In this document: positions 56,103 to 64,000 of the stretch, piece after piece
Layout: each line of letters starts with the position of its first letter
Position numbering within the stretch: the stretch's first letter is position 1
Source: Rhabdophis nuchalis
Taxonomy: Eukaryota > Chordata > Lepidosauria > Squamata > Natricidae
NCBI GenBank assembly: GCA_039707465.1
Contig: CM077649.1
Span: 16,508,001-16,572,000 of the forward strand
Direction of reading: 5' to 3'
Length of the DNA: 64,000 nt
Notes under the pieces: generated by a model
Seen by the model: only the letters and a program-made list of their open reading frames with translations
Databases searched by the model: none
Told to the model about the DNA's origin: nothing
Translations under genes and position numbers: made by a program

Positions 56103-58138
56103 CAGTGGTGGGGTTAAAATAATTTAACAACCAGTTCTCTGCCCTATTGATCAGCTGGGTTTTTCATGGCTGGGTGGGCATGACGCGGGACTCGTGTGCT
56201 GTTAAGGCAGGACTTCCCTGAGACCCACTCACTCTCATTATGTAGGTAATCCTCCAGTTAAAAATGTAATAGAGACTGCCAATTGCATTTGTAACCTGGG
56301 GATTCGTTTGATTGAATCATGCTAAATGAACGTGATCACTCCCAGCTTTCTCCAATGCATTTGTTAATTGAACGGGCAGATCATTTTATTTATTTATTTA
56401 TTAGTTAAATTTATAGACCGCTCCCTTTCCCCAAAGGGACTCGGGGCGGTGCACAGGAAATTAAAAACATATAAACATAACAATTTATAAAAATTAAAAC
56501 CAGATTAAATTATTATCCCCTGTGCTAAAATTTATAAAATCATTAAAACTGTTTCCCCTTAAAACCAATTAAAATAATTTAGCTTCAGACTATAGGCTAG
56601 GTGGGGTAAATTAGGCCAGGCCAGCCTGTTGGAAAAAGTAAGTCTTTAGTTTCTGGCGGAAGGAGCGGAGGTCTGTGGTCGTTCTGAGTTCGGGGAGTAG
56701 GTCGTTCCAGAGGGTTGGGCCCACCACAGAGAAGGCCCTTCCCCTGGGCGTCACCCGCTGGCATTGCCTAATGGACAGCACCTGGAGAAGTCCCTCTCTG
56801 TGGGAGCAAATCGGCTGAAGGGATGTATGGGGTAGGATGCGATCCCATAGATAACTAGGTCCCGTGCCATGGAGTGCTTTAAAGATGGTTATCAACACCT
56901 TGAAGCGCACCCGAAAGGCCACAGGCAGCCAGTGCAGCTCGCGCAAGAGTGGTGTTACGTGGGAGTACCTAGGAGCTCTCATAATTGCCTGCGCGGCCGC
57001 ATTCTGGACTAGCTGTAGTCTTCGGGTGCACCTCAAGGGGAGCCCCATGTAGAGAGCGTTACAGTAGTCTAGACGGGATGTCACGAGCGCATGAGTGACT
57101 GTGCGAAGTTCCATCAAATGCACATGAGGAACTGGGGAACAGCATGTGGGGCCTAGTGCTGGAGCAGGCCATCCAAGGCCACTCCCAATTCACTGAGATA
57201 CTTCATGCTCCCCTGGGGTCCCCACAATTGCTTCCCCCGCCCCCCATCCTGCCTCATCAGATCTTCACAGGCTGGGCCTGCTTTGCTAGCATCCCAGGTT
57301 TCACTTACTCCTCCCCGTCCCATTTCCCATGGATTACTTACTTTTTGAAGATCTCCAGAAGTCCAGAAAAGGCTGACTCACTGACAGAGAAGCCAACGTG
57401 TTTTATTCAGATGATGGCAAAGCTGTAGGAACGTGAAATAACATTTTCACCAGCTTCTGAGTAAAAGACTTTCACTTGGGGCCATGTCGCCAGCATGTCT
57501 CCTGCTTCAGGACAGATTCAGGGATTGCGATAGCAACAGCAGGCCATCAATGAAGAGCTTGCTTCCTTTGTCTCCATGGGCTGAACTGCAAGCCCCTTGT
57601 TGCGTGGCTGCCACGCTCCAATCCCTGAAGCTGCTCATTCAAAATGAGCCCAAACTAAGCCTGCAGGCCCTCATGGCAGCTTCACCTGCTTCTCAGTAAA
57701 AGACTCTGCCACGTGGGTCAGCCTCTCTGCAGCTCTTTGAAAAATAAGTACAGTAAAGCCATGGGAATGGCGGTGGGGATGAATAAGTGGATTCAGCCCA
57801 CAGAGGCTCCATTTTGGCCTGTAACAGGCTGGAGCAGGCCTCCGAAGGCCTGAACGGGGGCCTTAGAGGGTTTGATCGGGCCTACGGAGGCTCCATTTCA
57901 GCCAGCAATAGCCTGGGAGAGTGGTGCGGGAGGCTGTCCAGGCTAAAAACAGATGCTCCCATTGCGCGAAACAGTTCTAGCAAGCTCAGGCAGCTGAGGC
58001 GGCCAGGAGGCAAGATGAACCTCCCGATAAGAAGAGCCTGGGAGGGAGAGATGAGCCTTCAGCTGGTTCAGCAAACTAACCAAACAGTTAGCAACCAGTT
58101 CTAGCAAACTGGTGCGAACCGGCTGAATCCCACCACTG
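56103..58138. mobile_element. 2.0-kb non-autonomous hAT element of the CAGTGGTGGG family
   Basis: Ends CAGTGGTGGGGTTAAA and AATCCCACCACTG; perfect TSD GTTGTGCC (56095-56102, 58139-58146). Subterminal AACCAGTTCT and TAGCAAACTGGTGCGAACCG resemble the GAACCGGT blocks of the short copies. About 0.75 kb is a nested L2-like LINE. The remaining ~1.3 kb shows no transposase frame that I can recognise and includes repeated GGAGGCTCCATTT units (about 57800-57900). Confidence 0.85.
56391..57120 (-). mobile_element. L2-like LINE 3' end (copy 8), longest ORF
   Basis: Minus-strand frame open for ~165 codons, TSRLDYCNALYMGLPLRCTR, LRELHWLPVAFRVRFKVLIT, GPSYLWDRILPHTSLQPICS, FSVVGPTLWNDLLPEL, YFFQQAGLA. The 3' tail is at the left with (TTTA)n. 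Nested in the hAT element. Confidence 0.88.
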
Positions 58139-58734
58139 GTTGTGCCCATTCCTGTATTCAGAGGCTTCGCTCAGGGTCACTCAAACAGTATTTTACTTCT
58201 CATTTAGATTACTGTAATGGTCTCTACATGGGCCTGCCCTTGGAAAGCCTTTGGAAACTTCAACTGATTAAGAATGTAGGGGCTTTAAGGATGGGTCATT
58301 AGCACAGCTCAATATATATGAATTTTGGGCTGTGATTTATTTATAAGTTCCCTCAGCTTTTGTAATTATTAAATTTGTTTTTAATTATACATTTGTATAC
58401 TTTTACATTGGTTTTGGATTGTTAGCCATCCATAATTATTTGCTTAAATTAGGCAGTTATATAAATTTTCTAAATAACTTGAAAAGAGAGATAGAGAAAA
58501 TGACACTTTGATTCTCTCTCTCTCTCTCACACACACACACTGATTTTGCTTTTGATAGTATTGTTTGGACACAGTTATGGAACATTCACTCATGTCAGCC
58601 AATTTCTAGAAAGTAACATTGGATTTCTACTTTAGGATGCCTGAAGGAACTATTTTTTAGACTTCATATTTATATGAAGCTACTAGTTTCATAGAAGGTT
58701 TAGGCTAAAATATTATCATAGCTTAATTTTTATT

Positions 58735-59144
58735 TTATTTATTTATTTATTTTTATTTATTAGATTTATATCCCGCCCATCTCCAAAAGGACCCAGGGCG
58801 GCGCACAGGAATTTAAAATACATACAAAATCGTAATACAAAATTTAAAAACCTATTAAATGCCTGTCCTGCGCTAAAAACCAATTAAAATCCCCGAAATA
58901 AAACTATCTAAACTAGTCCCAGCGGAGGTTATGTTAGGCTGGCTTGATGAAAGAGGTGTGTTTTTAAACACTGGCGGAAGAGGCGGAGGTCGGTGATGGT
59001 ACGAAGTTCTGGGGGTAGGTCGTTCCACAGGGCAGGGCCCGCCACAGAGAAGGCCCTTCCCCTGGGTGTCGCCAGTCGGCATTGTCCGGCTGACGGCACC
59101 CTGAGAAGGCCCTCTCTGTGGGAGCGTATCGGTCTAAGGGATGT
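58735..59144 (-). mobile_element. L2-like LINE 3' end (copy 9)
   Basis: (TTTA)n tail, TATATCCCGCCCATCTCC and GACCCAGGGCGGCGCACAGG, followed by the last ~75 codons of the ORF on the minus strand. 5' truncated at about 59144. Confidence 0.83.
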
Positions 59145-60659
59145 ATATGATATGCAATTAAAGAATATACGTTAAGAGAACTTGTGCATGGTCAGCAATG
59201 AGTGCAGCTATGAACTAGGTGCTGAAGATCAGTTCCTGGCTATTTCTTTTTCTTTTTTCTTTTTAAAAAGCACTACAGATTAGGGATTCTCAAACCCTGA
59301 AAAGGGATAGCTTGGCTCTGCTGATTCATGGTGATAACTTAACTGCTGTAATGCAATCCATGTGATGTCACCCTTGAGATTGCTCCAGAAGCTAGAGCTA
59401 GTTCCTTACATGTACTAGCATATCTTCACTGGCTGCTAATTTACTACTGAACCAGACTCGAATGAATGGCAATTTAAATACATCAGCCACCAAGACACCT
59501 ACAACCTCTGGAGGGACTTTTAATACTATAGATTACTGATTGCCAATTGTCTAAAACATAGGAATAGGCCATATCTGTTATGGCTCTGTTCAATGAAAAA
59601 CAATAAAGGCTATGAGGGAGACACTAGCCAATTCAAGTAGACTAAAGCTACAGATCATTGCCACATTGTCAAGCTCATGATTGGACCAGTTGTAATACAC
59701 GAATGTGGAGTTGGAGTCAATATTTTGTGGAATAGATCTGGATACTTGAAAAAGTATCTTGAAAAAGTGAAGTAATTGAAAAAGAGCACAAGATGATACC
59801 AGCAAGCACTCCCAACAATGATGCATAATAATAGAGAAATGATGACGTCCTGAAGAGTCAGAAGCAAATAGGCCCGATTCCCAATGTTAAGGATAACTGC
59901 TTCATATACGTAGTATTTCATTAATTTGATTAATTTTCAGTTCAAATGATCTTTCCCCCAGTATTTACAAAAAGACTAAATGCATACTTCTGATTTGAAC
60001 ACTATGTTCAGCTTGTCTTACATGTTTAGGCTTTCATGAATGTTTCTATTGTTATCCACCCTGTAAATCCTGTTTCCAAAACTAGAAAACCTTTTTATTC
60101 CTGACTTAAGCAGCTCTTATCTTCCCCCCACCTTTCTATAAAGAGAAAGGCAGCCCATCTGTCTAACAAATCTGTCATTTCCCTCTTTCCATGCTTCTCA
60201 TTCCCGTAATGTCATTTTTAGTCAACCAGTTGTATGGATTCAGTTTTTAGAATTTTAATAGCTCAAGTTGTCTCCACCAATGTTACATCTCATATCTTTA
60301 GAGTTATCCATTTGGTGTAGTTTGCCCTCTCTTATGGTCAGAACTATAATTGAGTTAGAAGATGTACACTCTTGGATCAGATTCCAATCTGTGATAAAAC
60401 CATCTTCAAAAAAAACCCCAGAGTATACATAGCAGTAATTCCTAAAGCATTAAACAAAAATTACTCCTAAGCATATAACTTTTTAGCTTTAGCCTTCTAA
60501 TTTAATTTGTTTTTCATATGACTACATACTGCTCTATTTCCAGAATAACAGGTATCAGATGATTCTGAAGTTAACCTGGTGTAAACCAGTGAATAATTCA
60601 GTATCCTTTGTCAAAATTGGACTATAGCTACTTTAGCAGCACCTTTGTCCCTACTTATT

Positions 60660-61560
60660 AATAATACAATACAATAGCAGAGTTGGAAGGGACCTTGTAG
60701 GTCTTCTAGTCCAACCCCCTGCATGGGCAGGAATCTTATACCATTTCAGACAAATGGCTGTCTAACATCTTTTTAAAGACTTCCAGGGTTGGGGCATTCA
60801 CAACTGCTGGAGGCAAGCTGTTCCAGAGGTTAATTGTTCTTACTGTTAGGAAATTTCTCCTTAGTTCTAAGTTGCTTCTCTCCTTGGTTAGTTTCCACCC
60901 ATTGCTCCTTGTCCTGCCCCCAGGTGTCTTGGAGAAAAGTTTGACTCCCTCTTCTTTGTGGCACCCTCTGAGATATCGGAACACTGCTATCATGTCTCCC
61001 CTGGTCCTTCTCTTCATCAAACTAGACATACCCAGTTCCTGCAGCCGTTCTTCATATGTCTTAGTCTCCAGTCCTCTAATCATCTTGGTTGCTCTTCTTT
61101 GCACTCTTTCCAGAGTCTCCACGTCTTTTCTACATCGTGGCGACCAAAACTGTATGCAGTATTCCAAGTGTGGCCTTACCAAGGCACTATACAGTGGCAT
61201 TAACACTTCACGCGATCTAGATTCTATCCCTCTGTTGATGCAGCCTAGAACTGTGTTGGCTTTTTTGGCAGCTGCTGCACACTGCTGGCTCATATTTAAA
61301 TGGTTGTCCACTAGGATTCCGAGATCCCTCTCACAGTTGCTACTATTGAGCAAGGTACCACCTATACTGTACTTGTGCATTTGGTTTTTCTTGCCTATAT
61401 GTAGGACCTTACTTTTTTCACAATTGAATTTCATTTTATTAGACAGTGCCCAATGTTCAAGTTTGTCTAGATCCTTCTGTATCTTAAGCCTATCTTCTGG
61501 AGTGTTGGCTATTCCTGCCAGCAATGAAGAATTATTCTTATTCTTCATTGCAAAACTGTC
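60660..61560 (-). mobile_element. CR1 LINE 3' end, 270-codon open frame
   Basis: Longest CR1 copy in the window. The minus frame is uninterrupted from GIANTPEDRLKIQKDLDKLE and MKFNCEKSKVLHIGKKN (end of the RT thumb) through [57 protein letters not shown] and LDSHLSEM. The TTGTATTGTATT-type tail sits at 60660. No frameshift, so a young insertion. Upstream residues of the frame are flank. Confidence 0.9.
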
Positions 61561-62793
61561 GCATAGCAAAACGTGGAAAAAATATATGAATGTCATCTTG
61601 TTTATCTCTGAATTAACAACAAAATAATTATATTCTAGATTTCAGATATGATTACGGTATGTATACTGTTCTTTGGCAGAACTGTCTTCAGTGTGAGACA
61701 AAAAAAAATGCCACACATGAAGTAGGCTAAGAAATGTTTAATATTTAGTACGAAATCTGTTTCTAGAGGTTTATACCACATTTGACCATATAAGAAATAG
61801 ACAGTTAAAGAGGGGGGTGGGGATGAGGGAGGGTACCAGACATGTAGAGTAATTTAGAACATCCTTTTATTCTAATCCAAAATAAACACATTAGGATTGT
61901 AGAATGAGTTTGAAATAGTCGTTCCTACATAAACTATATATCAGCCTGGCTTGTATATAATGTTTCTGCATATTGTGCACACCTAGAGAAGGCCGGATAA
62001 AGTACTGCAGTCATCAGAACAGCCTTCTTCAAATAATGCTGGTTGGGATTAAAAGATGAAATCCATTGTATTTGTAGGATAGCAGTTTAAGAATGTAAAG
62101 ACAATTACAATCACTATAGTTAACTAAGAGGAGAAGAACAAAAGAATGATTCTCTTATTAATTATGCTACCTGTTTAGCACCTAAAGAAAAGCAATACCA
62201 AACAAAGTGTAATAAGAACAAGCATTAAGAAGGGGGGGGGGGAACCAAATGAATGCAAAACTAGACCAGAAAAGAGGTGATACTACTGTACTTAAAGACA
62301 CAATTGTTGGAAAATGGGAAGATTGATCTTAGAATTAAACAAAACTCATACCAGTATTAATGAAAACCATATGATAAATGCTTCTTAAACGCCACTTAAT
62401 CCATGCCAAAAGATAGAACGAGCAAAGATTGTTAGAACAGTTTAGAAGCAATCTCGTACATTCTTAATTATTATTCTTCCAAATTATTGTGAATGAAGGG
62501 CACTGATATGATTATTCTACAAAATATTTACAGAACCTTACATCAAACCCTCCTTTTGCCTTTTCTCCCTTGACACTCCTTCTTATATGAATGAGAAGAA
62601 ATGTCTAAATCAGTTTTGACATGTCATGATTACCAAAACAGCTATTTTTGTTTTGGTTTTAGGTTAATTCTAGCAGTCTTTATTTAACTTTGGCTTGGTA
62701 AAAGAGCTGTATTTAGCCATTGTGACATATAAAATGGGATTAAATTCCAAATGTAGAATTGAAGCATTTGAGTATATGTCAGTTCATCTATAC

Positions 62794-62993
62794 CAGCGGT
62801 CCCCAACCTTTGCGGCTTAGCAGCTTGGCTCAGGTGGGAAGGGGAATTGGGCTGCATGAATGGAGGGCCGGTGCCCAAATGCATGCACACAGCTCGACTT
62901 GTGTGAGTAGGCATGCATGCTGCTCTCGCATCCCAGTTATGAATAGGCCATGGCCCCACATGTGGGCCACAGCCCAGAGAATAGGAACCCCTG
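62794..62993. mobile_element. hAT MITE (CAGCGGTCCCCAAC family)
   Basis: Ends CAGCGGTCCCCAACC and AGGAACCCCTG; perfect TSD ATCTATAC (62786-62793, 62994-63001). Confidence 0.88.
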
Positions 62994-63499
62994 ATCTATA
63001 CTAAACTAAGCTCCTGGTCCTCTTGGAGCTTGTAAAATGTGTATTAATGTGTCAAATCTCAAACTAAAATGTAAACATGATAATGATTGCTTAGAGTACA
63101 AACCCTTTTGCCACAAATTATGTTTATATTGTTGGTCAGAATGTCTTGAACATTTTGAATTGTAACTGCAGTTAAAAACCTGTTTCTTTACTGTTCATTT
63201 CTTCAAAATCTTTGTCTTTCTTTTTCTCACCTGCCAACACCCAAATGACATGCACAACCTCTTTTTCAATCTCTCAATGATGTCACATAATTCTCTAATT
63301 CACACAACTGGAACTAAGCGATTCTAATATCCCTTCCTATAAGTCCCCCCTCTCTTCTTGGACTGAATTGTGTGTTGTCATTTTTTTTTCTCTTTTTAAC
63401 ACTGTGGCACCAGAAGTTTTCAGAATGTATTTATTTATTTACCTCTGGAAGAACTCATAATTGTTTTAAGTAAAATTCCTTTATCCTTTTTCCCTAGAG

Positions 63500-63598
63500 C
63501 AGGGGTGTCAAACTCGCAGCACCACCGTTTTAGCAAAGGAGAAAAAGTTGTGATATGTCACGTGACAACAAGGTGACCCCACAAATTTGACACCCCTG
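63500..63598. mobile_element. hAT MITE (GGGTGTCAAACTC family), 99 bp
   Basis: Ends CAGGGGTGTCAAACTCG and TTTGACACCCCTG; TSD CCCTAGAG versus CCCTAGAA (63492-63499, 63599-63606). Confidence 0.88.
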
Positions 63599-63863
63599 CC
63601 CTAGAAGAATACAAGGTATTGTCTTTTAAATTGTCTTCCTTATATTTTACCTATTATAAATCCTATTATCTTTCAGAACAATTATTTAGGCATTCTCTAT
63701 AATGACTATTCTGTACCAAGCACTATCTGAGAACATCTTGATATGTTAATTGCATATACATTTGGATTCCCATTAACAATAGTATATTATTGATAATTTT
63801 CAAAAAATATGTATCATATTGTATCTTTGAATATTAAAAACAAAACAAAACAAAAAGAGGCAC

Positions 63864-63925
63864 CTGAAGCTGCTGTTCTAGATCTGGAAAAGCCAAAGGA
63901 AAGGCGTTCTCTGTGGGTGAATCAT
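63864..63925 (-). CDS. MAP3K7CL: MAP3K7CL internal coding exon
   Basis: Acceptor TTTCATTTCAG (AG at 63927-63926), donor CTTCAG|GTGCCT after 63864. The 62 nt complete a codon with AT (probably Asp) and read DSPTENAFPLAFPDLEQQLQ, matching the 'D(D)-P-E--PL-FPELDQQLQ' stretch before PLPPCHD in known MAP3K7CL and the Q-rich run before it in TAK1. The end is phase 0, as needed for 45283. Upstream exons, including the start codon, lie beyond the right edge. Confidence 0.92.
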
Positions 63926-64000
63926 CTGAAATGAAAACATAAAGATTATGAACTCATCATATAAAGATTAGACTTTGCTTATCTTTGTATCCTTATATGT

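Larger units (their letters stand above)
55680..58300 (+). mobile_element. Old L2-like LINE, split by a 2-kb hAT element
   Basis: 55680-56102 shows TQVYISVLD (from YADDTQLY-type sequence). 58139-58300 continues with SHLDYCNGLYMGLPLESLWK, the block that precedes ELHWLPV in intact copies. The hAT element 56103-58138 lies between the two. Confidence 0.65.
45284..63863 (-). other. MAP3K7CL: MAP3K7CL intron, ~18.6 kb
   Basis: Large intron between the two conserved exons, filled with LINE, LTR, hAT and MITE insertions listed separately. Stretches 45290-45825, 49000-50240, 51561-52320, 52505-53040, 54200-54955, 55216-55675, 58300-58730, 59150-60655 and 61600-62785 contain no gene that I recognise. 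Confidence 0.85.

Noticed and set aside
24351..61600. A CRISPR-like or tandem-array system from the many repeated palindromes
   Set aside because: Copies are dispersed, each with its own 8-bp TSD. They are transposon insertions in a vertebrate genome.
60872..61627. 251-codon plus-strand ORF
   Set aside because: Antisense shadow of the CR1 ORF on the minus strand.

Overview
This is a eukaryotic, AT-rich, intron- and repeat-dominated window, almost certainly from a squamate reptile and quite possibly a snake. The evidence is a minus-strand BACH1 locus next to MAP3K7CL (the gene order of human 21q), Sauria-type SINEs, a second tRNA-derived squamate-style SINE, young CR1 and L2-like LINE tails, Penelope-like elements with hammerhead motifs, and many hAT and Tc1/mariner/pogo MITEs. 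Species assignment is inference.

Genes (both on the minus strand). BACH1 occupies about 1-21.9 kb. A predicted non-coding exon 1 lies in a CpG-rich island (about 21.35-22.2 kb), coding exon 2 (start codon plus the first half of the BTB domain) at 6544-6841, and the large coding exon 3 (rest of the BTB plus the region with heme-regulatory Cys-Pro motifs) at 832-2205. The bZIP exons lie beyond the left edge. MAP3K7CL enters from the right edge: coding exons at 63864-63925 and 45168-45283, and the terminal exon with stop codon at 40392-40572. Every splice junction checked has GT/AG, and the reading phase carries across all of them. The 18.5 kb between the two genes holds no host gene that I recognise.

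Repeat landscape. (1) L2-like LINE 3' ends with intact 80-170 residue stretches recur about ten times. (2) CR1 tails lie at 19.7-20.9, 22.4-23.1 and 60.7-61.6 kb. (3) A Penelope-like cluster at 25.1-28.1 kb carries RT and GIY-YIG remains and three hammerhead-ribozyme-like cores. (4) A 5'-truncated L1 ORF1-only retrocopy with its own poly(A) and a ~20 bp target duplication lies at 9.86-10.63 kb. (5) hAT MITEs all show 8-bp target-site duplications (TSDs). They include a family of four ~400-bp elements carrying an internal AAAG/AAGG/GA microsatellite, a 2-kb relative, and a dozen near-perfect snap-back palindromes. (6) TA-flanked Tc1/mariner/pogo MITEs are present. (7) There are LTR fragments at 46.5-47.0, 48.0-48.5 and 53.7-54.2 kb.

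The most interesting signals are four: the microsatellite-carrying hAT family, the inverted Penelope terminal repeats with hammerhead motifs, a 168-bp segment shared between two palindromic MITE loci 47 kb apart that includes unique flank from only one of them, and the L1 ORF1-only retrocopy. I found no bacterial-style operon, CRISPR array or tRNA/rRNA gene.
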